Numbered from the stretch's first letter, positions 1 to 11,304 are shown. The stretch: 64,000 nucleotides of DNA from Coleophoma eucalyptorum (GCA_026120035.1 JALRME010000063.1:40050-104049); one strand, 5' to 3'. Notes: generated by a model not told the origin, from the letters alone. Program-made: numbers and translations.

Positions 1-147
1 TCGTCCGTACCTTGCAAGTCGTTTACTAACTTTGATAGCTAAATGAGATTTTCGTGCCAACACGCGAGCTGCCGCGGGCTCTACTACCTTCAAGCCTAAC
101 TGAACCGAACTCTCCATACTTGCTTCCGTCGATTTCGGCGCGCAATA

Positions 148-3014
148 ATGCGTCTTCTACTACAAGGCGAGACCGGCGAATTTAGCCTCCGAGAATTTCA
201 CGACGATAAGATTCCTCGCTACGCAATACTTTCGCACACATGGCTCACAGAAAACGAGGGGGTAGAGCCAACGTATGAAGACCTGAAAAATGGCAGGGGT
301 GAGGGAAAGCTTGGCTACAAGAAGATCCAGTTCTGTGGAGAACAAGCGAGACGAGATGGCCTAGAATACTTCTGGGTAGACACTTGTTGCATTGACAAGA
401 CAAACTACCCTGAACTCAGATATGCTATCAACTCTATGTTCCGCTGGTACCGCAATGCATCTCGATGCTATGTTTATTTGTCGGATGTTACCAACCCTCC
501 TTTAGACACCAATGCTACGTTTAATCTACAGTCGTGGGATTCGGAATTTTGGAAAAGCAGATGGTTCACTAGAGGATGGACACTCCAGGAGCTTCTTGCG
601 CCTCGTTCAGTCAATTTTTTTGGTCGCGAAGGCCGGCGGCTCGGTGACAAAGAGTCACTAAAGTACTAAATTCATCAGATAACAGGTATTCCTACCTCAG
701 CGCTCCAAGATACTCCTTTATTCAAGTTTAGTACGGAGGAGCGACTTTCTTGGATGGATCGCCGCCAAACAACTCTCCCGGTAGATAGAGTGTACTCATT
801 ACTTGGCATTCTTGACGTAACAATACCTCTTTTCAATGACACAGAAGCAGCGACTGCCTTTGAACGGCTCCGAGAGGTCATCAACAAACGGGAAAAATGC
901 ATCAGAGACTTACGTCTCACTGATCCTTGTCATGATAAAAAACGTATTGAGGATACCAAAGGTGGCTTATTGAAAGATTCATACCACTGGATCCTTGAAA
1001 ACTCCGAGTTCATGCGATAGCGTAACATCCAGCAGAGCCCACTATTATGGATTAAAGGCGATCCTGGCAAAGGAAAGACGATGCTGCTCTGCGGTATTAT
1101 CAACGAGTTGGATAAATCAACAGCCGAATCGGCTTCTTTGTCTTACTTCTTCTGCCAGGCTAGCGATTCGCGAATTAACAGCGCTACTGCTGTATTACGG
1201 GGCCTTATATATATGCTTGTGCGTCAGCGGCCTTCACTTACGTCGTATATCCAGCCAAAGTACGATCATTCTGGAAAAACGCTATTTGAGGATATGAACG
1301 CTTGGGTTGCGTTGTCCGAGATCTTCACCGATGTACTGCAAGATAAAAGCTTGGACAGCACCTATTTAATCGTCGATGGGCTCGACGAATGTATATCAGG
1401 CTTACCAAAACTGTTAGACCTTATTGTGGAAACATCATCTGCACCATTCCGTATCAAGTGGATAGTCTCCAGCCGTAACTGGCCCAACATCAAGGAACGA
1501 CTGGTAAACCCCGATCAGATTCTTAGTCTTGAGCTAAATGCAGAATCAGTTTCTGCGGCTGTCGGCAAATTCATACGATATAAAGTGGATCAGATGGGGT
1601 GCAGCGATGAGATTCGAAACGCGGTATTTGACCATCTATCCTCAAATGCAAACGGCACTTTCCTCTGGGTGGCTTTGGTCTACCAAGAGCTCGAGAACAT
1701 CCCTAAATTAGCTATACTCTCAAAGCTGAACGACTTTCCACCTGGACTTAATGCTCTATATGAACGAATGATAAAGCAAATACGCGAGTCTGGCTATACT
1801 GATATTTGTTATCAGATACTAGCCACAATGGCAATCGTGTACCGACCTATTACTTTGACTGAGCTAACATCACTCACGGATATACTTGGAGACACGTCCG
1901 ACGACATAGAGTCATTACAGGAGATAGTTGGCTTTTGCGGCTCGTTTCTAACTGTTCAAAACGAAACGATCTACTTTGTACACCAGTCCGCAAAGGATTA
2001 CCTTGATAAAAAGGTATTGAATGAAATCTTCCCTTCTGGAAAGGAACGGACCCACCATGATATCTTCTTGAAATCACTCAAGGTCATGTCCAGGACTTTG
2101 AAACGGGACATCTATGACCTAAATACTCCTGGAATCTCTATTGACCAAATCAAACAGCCTGATCCAGACCCACTAGCTATAGCACGGTACTCTTGTCGCT
2201 ACTGGGTGGACCATCTGATCGACTGTAATAAAGACGATAACTCGGACGATGTCTCGGTCTATAGCTTTTTGAACACAAACTATGTTTACTGGCTCGAGGC
2301 GCTTAGCTTAATGAGAAGCTTGTCAAATGGTATCGTTATGGTTATAAAACTCGAGAACTGGCTTCAAGTAAGTTATACTATTCTTTTGAAAATGTTACTA
2401 GAGAATACTCCTACTGATATAAGAAGGCCGGTAAAAGTCCTGATCTACGTACGTTCATACATGACGCGAGGCGGTTCGCTGTATATAACCGATCAGTCAT
2501 TGAACTGGCGCCGCTTCAATCATACTGCTCAGCCCTTATCTTCGCCCCGGAGAAGAGTATTATCCGAGAAAGATTTGAGGGGTGTATTCCTACTTGGATA
2601 GAAAGAAAACCTAGAGTTCAAGAATACTGGAATGCAGTGCTCCAGACGCTCAAGGGCCACTCGGGCTGGGTCACGTCCGTCGCGTTCTCGCCCGACGGCA
2701 GGCAGGTCGTCTCGGGCTCTCGGGACTCGACCGTACGGCTCTGGGATGCCGTCACAGGAGCGGCGCTCCAGACGCTCGAGGGCCACTCGGACGCGGTCAC
2801 GTCCGTCGCGTTCTCGCCCGACGGTAAGTTGTTACCATATTTACACGTGAAAAATAACTGGTTAGCCGAAGGTAGTACGAACTTCATTTGGCTACCTACC
2901 GAGTATCGACCTACTTGTCAAGCTTTTAGCGGTAATCTAGTCATTTTAGGACATTCGTCAGGGAGAATTTCATCTCTACAGATTAAACTGAGGTTAAAAC
3001 TTTCACCTAGGTAG
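148..3014 (+). pseudogene. HET-NACHT-WD40 NOD-like receptor, broken by in-frame stops
   Basis: This is a fungal NLR of the HET-D/HET-E type, which acts in non-self recognition and regulated cell death. The N-terminal HET domain starts at 148 (motifs YAILSHTW, YFWVDTCCID, GWTLQELLAP). A NACHT P-loop GDPGKGKT lies near 1060-1083, with a Walker B-like LIVDGLDEC near 1368. Two WD40 units follow at 2640-2822. The tail (LGHSSGRIS) is what I recall as the natural end of this family. An intron at about 2368-2423 (gtaagt...ctgatataag, 56 nt) moves frame 1 to frame 3 and joins NACHT to the WD40 part. Two stops interrupt frame 1: TAA at 667-669, where a Gln codon would fit, and TAG at 1018-1020, where Trp would fit. 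Both are RIP-type changes, so the gene is probably dead. Two WD40 units is few for this family, which usually has many. Confidence 0.9.
2640..2822 (+). repeat. GC-rich WD40-coding tandem repeat, 126-bp period
   Basis: Two near-identical units start at 2640 and 2766. The 126-nt period equals one 42-residue WD40 repeat; the second unit is partial. The tract is rich in CpG and GC, while the surrounding NLR is AT-rich. This matches the high-identity, fast-evolving WD40 repeats known from HET-D/E/R-type receptors, where units are gained and lost by recombination. Confidence 0.85.
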
Positions 3015-3770
3015 TTACTCCAATGAAGATTATCTAATTGAATTCGATATAGATTCTCAAGCCACCCTCCCCGCCCACCTCCATTACCACACCTGGCTCT
3101 TTATATAGATTTCCTCTGATTATAAATGCTTAAGTTATTTTATTATAAATACTATTAATTTGAGCTAGCTTAGAAATATTGTATTAGAATATCAGTATTT
3201 GAAATAGACGGTACTGTTGAATATTCGAGATTGATAATTAAGGTGCCTCTAATATGCCTTTACAGCGTGCTTATTATATCCTGCGAGAGCCGTTGCCGAT
3301 ATGTATTCAGGGAAAAACGGAATCTTTCGCTTAGAAATCCGCCATAAACAGCCACATGCTTAGCAGCCACAAGCTCTACTGCCCTGGCTGCAACAAGCAT
3401 AACGATGACTTTCAGTTTTGTGGGAGCAAAAGCCCTCCGATAGCTCCAAAACCCTCTACTATAAGCCAAACCTGCTCCGATACAAGCTCCTGAAAACGCT
3501 GGCTCGTCCTCTGCATAACGAGAACTTGGACATAGAGTTCCCATAAGACCCTCGACTTTTTGTTCATTTCGACTTCCCGCTGTGCCACCCGCTCTTTTTC
3601 TGCAGAAATATCATGTGACCATCGTTCTTGAAGATGAGCGAGACTGACCTGAAATATAGTCGACTGCAGGGCATCGAGCTCCGCTATGGAACCGCTCTGG
3701 ATCGTCTAGATTTTAGTTGCCTTATTCTGGATTCAGAGACTCATTTATCCGAGGCTAGACAAGGTTAGTA
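3015..3770. other. Stretch with no recognised gene
   Basis: AT-rich sequence between the NLR and the APH-like relic. A minus-strand open frame at 3260-3544 (94 codons), and a Glu/Gln-rich reading just upstream of it around 3560-3720, might be the remnant of a coiled-coil protein. I cannot assign a family. Confidence 0.4.
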
Positions 3771-4349
3771 TTATAGACTTACAAAACTATACTTGATCCT
3801 ATTAGAGTATGACAGTTTTAGAAGTGCTTCCTGAGCTTCTTCATCTTCCGTCAGTGGTAGAATACCAGCGGAAACTTATCGAGAATGAGTTTCGATTCTG
3901 AGTTCGGTAGCTTAACATTTAACCAGCGCTCCATATCTTGTATAGTCCTAAAATTTGGCTTTCCGTTTTCGTTCCATAGAAGTCCGTATGAGGTTCCGCC
4001 ACAGAACGGTCCTAGACGCTCGCCATTTATAGTTGAGAAGTGTAACAAAATCTTTGAATTCTTGGCTATTTGGTCGCTATTAGGTGATTCGAGTACTTTA
4101 CCATGAATATACTCCATAACGATAAATCCTCTAGGTGGAAAATCCTTGATGTCCTGTTCAAAATAGCGATATAATCGTGGAACCCGAACAATAGGATTGT
4201 TAAGAAGCTCGAATGCCTTTCTTTGATTGCTAGCTTCTTCAGCCGTAACCCCCCGGCCAAATTTTAATAACTACATCTTGAGATAGTTTTATAACAAGAT
4301 TACCATGCAACTCTCCGCCGACGACCTGGCGATTAGGGGCCAAAACCAT
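3771..4349 (-). pseudogene. APH-family phosphotransferase (kinase-fold) relic
   Basis: The reading resembles the fungal aminoglycoside-phosphotransferase-like (APH) family. From a Met at 4349 it shows a GELHGN glycine-rich loop, an invariant-lysine strand (VVIKIWPG), a hinge FIVMEYIHGKVL, and the downstream DMERWLN region. A one-base change in the G6 run near 4255 shifts the frame. After LVFYH (about 3852) the expected HLD...N and DWE catalytic segments are missing. A later frame resumes with LTEDEEAQ, which looks like the normal C-terminus, and ends at 3771-3773. I read this as an internal deletion of the catalytic core plus one frameshift. It should be catalytically dead. Confidence 0.7.
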
Positions 4350-4435
4350 AGTCTGATGATAGCAAGGTAGAACTAAAGGGTGCGCCACAAAATAATCGAG
4401 TTGCGTAGGCAATTAACTAGTATTGACAAGAATCT

Positions 4436-4570
4436 AGTTGGGCTCCTTCACGAAGGCAAGTACAGTATTTAAGCAACTCGCACTTAACCACGTTCCAAAA
4501 TAGGTGCAATGTCCGCGTTATTGCTTCGTGCCGAAACCCTCAAATTGTAAGACTGTGCAAATCACTATGC
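4436..4570. repeat. Left arm of the segmental duplication (copy at 27095-27228)
   Basis: This 135-bp block matches 27095-27228 with scattered substitutions; both contain the run AAGGCAAGTACAGTATTTAA. In the second copy the block is joined directly to sequence matching 6236 onward, so the 1.67 kb in between is missing there. Its own coding content is unclear. Confidence 0.8.
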
Positions 4571-5000
4571 GTTAGTGCAATTTTTCTTTTCGTTCGGTTG
4601 TGCCTTAGCTGCAAGTACTTCTGATCGTATAATCTTCTAACAATCTCTATATTTTTGCAACAAATTCTCCAACACCCTTCAGATACGTGAAGCCACCAAC
4701 ATGCGTAGACTTCCAAAGGAGGGAAGTATTAATTGGAAACTTGTTCCTATGAAAGATGCAAGGATTCGAGCCAAGTACAAGGATAAAATCTCCTAACAGA
4801 CTTAACAATACGTTTGAAAATACATTTGTAAGTCTATTTCTTTGGACATAAAACCTAATCAACTAAGTCGAATAACTCAGCAGTTATCGTAAAAAGACTA
4901 AAGTAGTCAAGATTCTAAGCTAGATATTATGTTTATCTTCGTCTATCCGATCATAATTTAACGGATACTTTGTCACCGGCTGCCTTGCGTCTGGTGTATC
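4571..5000. other. Stretch with no recognised gene
   Basis: Downstream of the DUF3723 gene. It contains a 71-codon minus-strand open frame (4647-4862) with no recognised family. This stretch is absent from the second copy of the cassette. Confidence 0.35.
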
Positions 5001-7221
5001 CTATTGATGTTTTCGCTTCCCGTGATATGGCTGGACAACTAATAACATAAATACCATAGAAGTTCTATGTAAGGTAAGAAGATCAAAGCAATCTTGCCAG
5101 ACAAAGTGGATGCCGTTTTCTAAAAACAACTTCTTCCCTTGCTCGGCATATAGCTTAGCTTGATCGTTGACGCTTTGCTTTTCAAACGCAACCTGGCCAA
5201 CAACCTGGTCTTTCTCAACAAACTGTACTAGTATTTCTCTACTCTGACCTTGCGTGTTGCTAGGTGCCGAATTTGGATTGCTACTTGGTGAGGGTTGGGA
5301 TACATGTACAGCAAATGGGTCGCTCTCGGGTTCAGGGACTTGCGAGTCAACCTGTCCGTTATCTGGTACCGGAGATACAGTCGCCTGCGTGTGGATCAAG
5401 GAAGACGTCTGTAGAAGGAGGCCTAAAGATACTTGGCCACTGCCTGATAGGTCTATATAACCAAAGAATGCTATATGTCGTGATCTCTTAACATAGAAGG
5501 AGCTGATCTCATTGCCGCCCCTGTCGTAGTCTTGTAGTGGAGCATGTATCTTGCTGAGAAACAGATGATCTAAGTCTTTAGAGTCCATGGTACTATATCC
5601 ACATCTCCGGGACAAAGGCTCTCCCGGTTCGGCCACTGTAATCCGTGGAGTTGTAGTCTTTGCCTGGTTCTGTAGAAATCGTTCAAGATGTAAGGTAAAG
5701 GAGTCGATAAGTGCTCGAAATTCTACAGGTCAAAGGCAAAATCCTCATTAGGTCGTAGAATATAGAGAGCATCTCGAAGTGCTCTTTCCATAGCCACTTC
5801 ACCTGGGGCCTCCTTGAGTCTTAGCTCAATAATCGCGCTGGTAAAGCCGAGGCGTGACGCTAGCATTGCAATCTGGAGAGAACCATACTCGTTAGGATGC
5901 TTGAAGATTCGGTATGCGCACAACCATAACTGCTGATATGATAGGTCGAAGAGGTTGTGACCCGCTCGTGGAATGGTAATATACCTGTCGACACTCTGCT
6001 GTAGATAAATGCTGTCCTGAGCAAATTCTTCTCCAGTAAAGTTAAAATACAAACGCTGACGGAGAGTACTTTTGCAGGATCTTGGCTCGGAAGGTATTAG
6101 ACTAGCAAGGATTTTAGCTGGCTGTTTTAAGTACCGGATGTCTCTGATCAGCGTATAGAGGCTAGGTATAAGCTCTTCAGTAGCAAGGAGATTGCTTGTA
6201 ATGTTAGCTCGTAACGTTGTGTCCGTTATACTTGGAAAGAGTTCGCCGTTGCGTAGATACGCTTGAATAAAGTTGAAGTCGCTCCAAGACAAAGCAGGAG
6301 CTCGTGATTGGATAGATTCCACCGTAAATGGATCAGTCTCCATCATAGCTGCCATATTATCATCAAGAATACGTGACCAGATCATTTTGATTGAATATAT
6401 GTATTGCGCAATCTCCTATATCTTATTAGCTAGGGCCGTAGTGAATTTGGATTAAGCTTGCCTCGTCATACTTGAGATGTAAAAAAATATCAAGAGAGCC
6501 AATATAGAAGTTCCGCCATATGCCTTGAATATGAATCACAGAATCTAGAGCGTTCATTAAAATCTCCCTCTAAGATAACAGCTTAAAGTACCGATCTTGG
6601 GGCCCGCTAAGTCTTGCCCGCTAGCGCTGAACCCCTAGATTATCATTCTGGAATCGGCACAATCTAATCGAACGAAATATCTCGCCAGAAGCATACTTCG
6701 CCGAGTATGAGTAGCCCTCTCGTAAGGCCATTTTAGTTTCTTGGTTGAGGTCTAAGTATGTTAGCAAACTTAAGATTATCGTAAGGGTACTAACCCGTTG
6801 CGTAGAGATCAAGGACCCACGAGCGAAGAGAAGGAGGCAGATGTTCGTTGCTAGCAAGGCATCGATGCTGGCCGTGGAGACATTCTAATTCATACCCAGT
6901 CGCAAGTTGAAGATGAGGTGGCTTCGTCTTTGAAGAAGCTTTAAAATCCGTGAGGTTTGTCCTAAGCTGTTTAAGTCCCGCTTCAAGTGTTATATCGTCA
7001 ATCAAGGCTGGGATACGATGATCCGGTTGTTCAGGTGTACATCCATCCCCATCAAAATCCCTTTTCAATTGCGCGATAACATTTCGGTCAATCTGCCGGA
7101 TCGGATATAAGAATGTCAAGTGGGAGATCCATATACGAGCGCTACCTCTGTATTTAGTATTCTTCTCAACTGAGATTCTTTCCTGAATTGCCGAAAGAGT
7201 CTCTGGATTGGACCCTTCCAT
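5001..7221 (-). pseudogene. DUF3723 protein, copy 1 (multi-exon, broken)
   Basis: DUF3723 is a fungal family of unknown function, recurrent in accessory regions and Starship transposons. The start at 7221 leads into an N-terminal block with the signature LECLHGQHR (about 6890). The middle block (5723-6385) has a GELFPSI motif and YQQLWLCAYR. The C-terminal block (5001-5636) has EPLSRRCG, then a Pro/Ser-rich linker and a conserved tail (LFLENGIHFVWQDC). An intron with a GTTAGT donor follows LDLYATG near 6795. TAG codons fall at about 6615 (Trp position, also present in copy 2) and about 6573 (Lys in copy 2). A frameshift near 5724 splits the last two blocks. The gene looks non-functional, although most of its length is kept. 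Confidence 0.8.
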
Positions 7222-7455
7222 CGTCTCTAGGGAAGACCAACAACCCTAGTAATTTTTCCAGACGTACTTGTAGAACATTGTACAAATTATTTGTACTAGG
7301 CACCGCTCGATGATCGTAATTTCTCCTTGGCGCCCGTTTACCACCGTATAGTTGTGATGGTTACCACCCGATGATCAGCAAGCGAGACGGATTTCTAGTA
7401 CTTAGGTATGTTTTCGGACTACTTCCTCAATTGCTTCATTCCTCTCAACCGCATA
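7222..7455. promoter_or_regulatory. Short divergent intergenic region between DUF3723 and pseudokinase
   Basis: Only about 190-235 bp separate the DUF3723 start (minus, 7221) from the pseudokinase starts (plus, 7408 or 7456). The same arrangement recurs in copy 2 at 28216-28474. A shared bidirectional promoter is an inference from the spacing; no specific binding site was recognised. Confidence 0.5.
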
Positions 7456-8470
7456 ATGGACTTGCAATCCCACCGTATGACTCGTTTTCCTGGAGACGGG
7501 AATGGAAATAGAAGCTCGCTCACTAGTGTCAACACAAATCGACAGACTCGATTTCCGGGAGGGACCGATCTACTGAAGCTCTCGACCCTTGAGTCACATG
7601 ACAACGAAGAATCCAAAGCACCTCCTTCTCGCTTACCATTGGTGGTGAATCCACCCCAGGCGCCAGCAACAAGACCACTACCCACTATGAAGATTAGCAT
7701 AGCGACAAAGAAAAATTCTCTTGCAGTTCTTCAGGAAGATCCATGGCTCCGGTATACAGCTCTAAGAGAAATTGAACGAAGTGGTAGGGTCACGGCGGCT
7801 TGCACCCAAGATGCTCCAGTTAGGATGGTAGCAATCAAGAAACTCTCCTCTGACCACTTCAAAGAGGTGGCGAAATTTCAACACGAGAACCTGCTTTTAG
7901 TCATAGAGATATTCCAGTTTGAAGAATTATTCTTTGTGATTATAGAGTATACTTCTGCGACTCTGAAGCAAATCATTGCTATACCTCTCCCACTCGAGGA
8001 GCATCATGTTTCTGCAACGTGTAGACAGGTAAAGGCCCATGTCAAGAAGTCAATCGGCTACCCCAACTAATGGAGCAAAGTTGTTCGAAGGCATGTAACA
8101 TCTATCTAGATTTGGAATTGGATACAAGGAGCTTGATAGCTCTATGGTTCTTTTTACATCGGATGGGTGTGTCAAAATAGGTACGTCCATGTCAAAGCTG
8201 TTGTAAGAGGATAGCTTAGAGTATATAGCGTTCTTTGATGAACCCGGCCCAACAGATTCTGGGTCTGCTCGCTCAATTGGTTGTATCGCTCTTGAAATGA
8301 TGCAAAACGGCATTCCCCCAGCTGTGACAGACAAGAAATTAAAGTTGAAGCATCCCGAGCGATAGTCACCTGAAGTAACAAATTTTCTCGAGGTATCTTC
8401 ATGGGGTACCCTGAAAGATATAAAGAAGGTTAGATATTTATAGCTTCTGAATGACAGTGGATGTGGCTGA
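7456..8470 (+). pseudogene. Pseudokinase (protein-kinase-like), copy 1, four premature stops
   Basis: Copy 1 of the kinase-like gene that pairs with DUF3723. Exon 1 (7456-8028; an upstream Met at 7408 is also in frame) carries a VAIKKL beta-3 lysine motif. The intron is 8029-8080 (52 nt, branch AACTAAT). Exon 2 runs from 8081 to the TGA at 8468-8470. Four stops break exon 2, and each aligns with a sense codon in copy 2: 8096 (Gln, CAA to TAA), 8204 (Tyr), 8363 (Trp, TGG to TAG) and 8441 (Glu). Two of the four are RIP-type. The ending resembles kinase C-lobes (HPER.SPEVTNFLEV). The catalytic HRD and DFG motifs are absent, as in copy 2. Confidence 0.8.
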
Positions 8471-8655
8471 TTTGGCTATAGAACAAATTCCTTCAATATG
8501 TTTCTCCTAGTGTAATGATTCCATTCATAGAACATACTCGATGGGACACTATCAAGATCTTAGTTCGTAGATAGAATAAAGAATTTTAAAGAATTTTCTT
8601 ATATGTTGAAATTTAGAGTCACGAGAATCCTAAATGTAGTAATGGCAGTGTGGAG

Positions 8656-9349
8656 AAAGACTGGAGACTGGAGGTACTGGTAAAGTCGAGGCACTGATAA
8701 ATTGGAGGTACTGAAAGGTTGGAGGTACTGAACGGCTGGAGGCACTGAAAGACTGGAGGTACTGACAAAGTGGAAGTACTGAACGACTGGGGGTACTGAA
8801 AGACTGGAGGTACTGATGAAGTCGAGGCACCTGCAATTTGCCAGTACCTCCAGTTTGCCAGTACCTCCAGTTTGTCAGTACCTCCAGTTTATCAGTACCT
8901 CCAGTTTGTCAGTGCCTCCAGTCGTTCAGTGCCTCCAGTCGTTCAGTACCCCCAGTCTTTCAGTACCTCCACTTTGTCAGTACCTCCAGTCTTTCAGTGC
9001 CTCCAGCCGTTCAGTACCCCCAGTCTTTCAGTACCACCAATTTATCAGTACCATCAATTTATCAGTACCACCAATTTATCAGTACCACAAGTCTTTCAGT
9101 ACCTCCAGTCTTTCAGTGCCTCCAATTTATCAGTACCTCCACTTTGTCAGTACGCCAAGTCTTTCAGTACCTCCAATTTATCAGTGCCTCGACGTCATCA
9201 GTACCTCCAGTCTTTCAGTAACTCCAGTCGTTCAGTACCTCCAACCTTCAGTAGCTCCAATTTATCAGTACTGACAAGGTACAAGTACTGACAAGGTACA
9301 AGTACTGACAAAGTGCAAGTACTGACAAAGTGCAAGTACCGACAAATTA
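8656..9349. repeat. 17-bp minisatellite, copy 1, with inverted centre
   Basis: About 40 imperfect units of 17 bp (GGAGGTACTGACAAAGT type). Units up to about 8829 run in one orientation. From about 8830 to 9268 they run as the reverse complement (CAGTACCTCCAGTTTGT). The last few return to the first orientation through a palindromic CAGTACTG at 9266-9273. Because 17 is prime to 3 and the unit lacks stops, all three frames stay open for over 120 codons in one direction. The resulting peptides (SVPPVYQYLQF type) are an artefact of the repeat, not a likely gene. Confidence 0.9.
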
Positions 9350-9599
9350 TTTTACTACCCAAAACGAGAAATGCTAGCTCATCTTTACGGACACGGGCAT
9401 AATATATTCGTTGGCAAGAAGTCGGGTGTTATATCGGCAATGGAAATGCTCAACTATTGAGACTTGCATATTTTACCGAGAGAAAAGCCGTATGAAGTAG
9501 TGCATAAATAAATGTCTCTAACCCTCTTCTTTTACCTTTAGTTCTCACAGCAGCTTCTGTTTTCAAATCTTATCTCTTGTTATTTCTCTCCAAATTTCA

Positions 9600-10346
9600 A
9601 TGGCACCAGGGCAGTCTTCCCCGAGATTGATTGTACTCAATGAGAATCCTTCGCAGTGCTCTGCGTGGATCAAAGGCCAAGATCGATGCTGCCGCAGAAA
9701 GATCGCTGCTACAGACCAGAGGAGGAAGAATGCACTGTTGCAATCGAACCTAGTCCTCAATGCAGATGAGGAAAATGAGTTAGTAGGCCTTTACTTTTGC
9801 AATGGGTGGCACCGCCACGGAGGATCGCATCCCATTTCGAGCAGCGAGGCCTCTAAAGTTCTTTGGATCCTCTTCCCAGGTATACCGCAGCAGCAGAACA
9901 TACCCTTAAATACTTTTGCAAACGGATACCAGGTACCAGCACCGACAAATCTCTTTGAAGAAGAGAACATATCATTACCTCCCGCAGGAAACAGGCCTCC
10001 AACACGCCAAAGCGCTCGTCTCCGAGGACAGGAACCTGGAACTCCTACTCAGGCGTCAGCACCAATACCCCAAAGTGCTCGTCTTCGAGGACAGGAACCT
10101 AGAGCTTCAGCTCAGGCGTCAACCCCAATACGTCAAAGTGCTCGTCTCCGAGGACAGGAGCCTGGGGCTTCAGCTCAGGCGTCGGCCCCAATACACCAGA
10201 GCGCTCGTCTTCGAGGACAGGAGCCTGAAACTCCTTCGGAAGAGGCCCTGTTGCTTTTACCAGTACGAAGGTTTTACCATATTGTTTCTGGAGGGTGGCC
10301 AAATATTTTGGTTTGCTTTATTTTATTATTTATTAGTTCAACTTGA
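9600..10346 (+). pseudogene. Cys/His-rich protein with 21-residue RQSARLRGQEP repeats, copy 1 (3' truncated)
   Basis: The start at 9600 follows a CAAATTTCA leader shared with copy 2. The N-terminal domain has a C-x4-I-K-G-Q-D-R-C-C pattern and a later LYFCNGWHRHGG, which suggests a small metal-binding fold also seen in other fungal proteins. Four tandem 63-bp units (starting 10005, 10068, 10131, 10194) encode RQSARLRGQEP-type repeats. Homology to copy 2 ends at 10274. The following 24 codons are unrelated AT-rich sequence, so the C-terminal CPIC part and second exon are lost. Function unknown. Confidence 0.7.
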
Positions 10347-11304
10347 TAAGAAGTGGGGTTTAACTTCTGATTAGTGAATCAAGAGCATTATAAAAATAAT
10401 TAAATTGTCTAGTAATTTTAGCCTCTTTAGTCTAAGAAGCTAGTTTTAAATGGTTTCTGGCTAATAGTTATTTATAGTAAGACTATCAATTCTCATAGTA
10501 GTCTTAGCCAGATTCTGGGATTTTAACTTGATCTGCTAAACAATATCTGAATAGCAGTAGTAACGTAGGTGGTGGCTAAAGCCAAAGCTAAAAACACGAC
10601 AACTTAATTTGTAGTAGGGTTTACACTAAAATCGAGGTCATTAAAAAAGCCGATTTTAACCCCACCCTGAGTTTTGCTTGTTATTCTAGGTCATTATATT
10701 TATATAGGATGTTTCTATAGCCCTATATAATCAGCGTACAACTTGTATGGCGCACAAACTCTTATTGATGTAGCTTTGTGATGTAATACTATACTTCATC
10801 TCCCCAGCTCTTTTCTTTATAGGCCTACACCTTAAGAAGCAGGTTTTCTAGCTTTGGAAACGATTAATTACATATGGTGGTTGCGGTGGCTGTGGCGGTG
10901 ATAGTGGTTGTGGCTGTGATAGTGGTTATAACTAGATTATCTACGATTTGAAACCCGAACCCTGCCGTGATGAATACATATATCAAGTGGTCGCCCCGTA
11001 AAGACAAGGGTGGACAGAGTTAGTGGTACTGTAAAATGATCATAAGTTCAATTCATAGCTAAGCTTCGGTCTAAGCCAAACTCAACCCCCGACCGAGGGG
11101 GCCTATCCCGAGGGCTGATTTAAGTGATCGGCGGCTTACAGCCGACTTAGATCGGATTTAAACCTGTATCAAATCCGATTTAAATGAAATCTCGTGACAA
11201 TATATGAACTATTGATTAATTATAAATTATATTGAAGCAAACTGGGCACATAACTTTGTAAAGCGTCCTCAGTTATGATTACCAGATAGCCTTGTGCAAA
11301 GACC
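10275..11304. other. AT-rich stretch, no gene; GGTGG-type simple repeat
   Basis: No open frame of interest. A degenerate GGTGGTTGCGGTGG / GATAGTGGTTGTGG simple repeat lies at about 10876-10930. This is decayed sequence that replaced the end of the copy 1 cassette. Confidence 0.5.

Larger units (their letters stand above)
6236..10274. repeat. Main block of the segmental duplication, copy 1
   Basis: This block aligns collinearly with 27229-31149. It covers the 5' two thirds of DUF3723, the divergent promoter, the pseudokinase, the minisatellite and most of the LRGQEP-repeat gene. Differences are scattered substitutions, a changed minisatellite (inverted centre), one 63-bp unit fewer and a 30-bp gap near 9892. 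By eye, identity in coding parts is above 90 percent. At the right end, homology stops after the shared GGTTT at 10274 / 31149. Confidence 0.9.

Noticed and set aside
995..1297. 100-codon frame inside the NLR
   Set aside because: Out of frame with the P-loop reading; shadow.
8816..9291. Three overlapping plus-strand frames of 127-152 codons, Ser/Gln/Val-rich
   Set aside because: They arise from a stop-free 17-bp repeat read in all three frames; no start context or conservation.
8656..9349. CRISPR-like array
   Set aside because: Units are contiguous without spacers and the genome is fungal.
9916..10374. 152-codon frame overlapping the LRGQEP-repeat gene
   Set aside because: Shadow frame of the 63-bp repeats; the main frame has the conserved Cys/His domain and matches copy 2.
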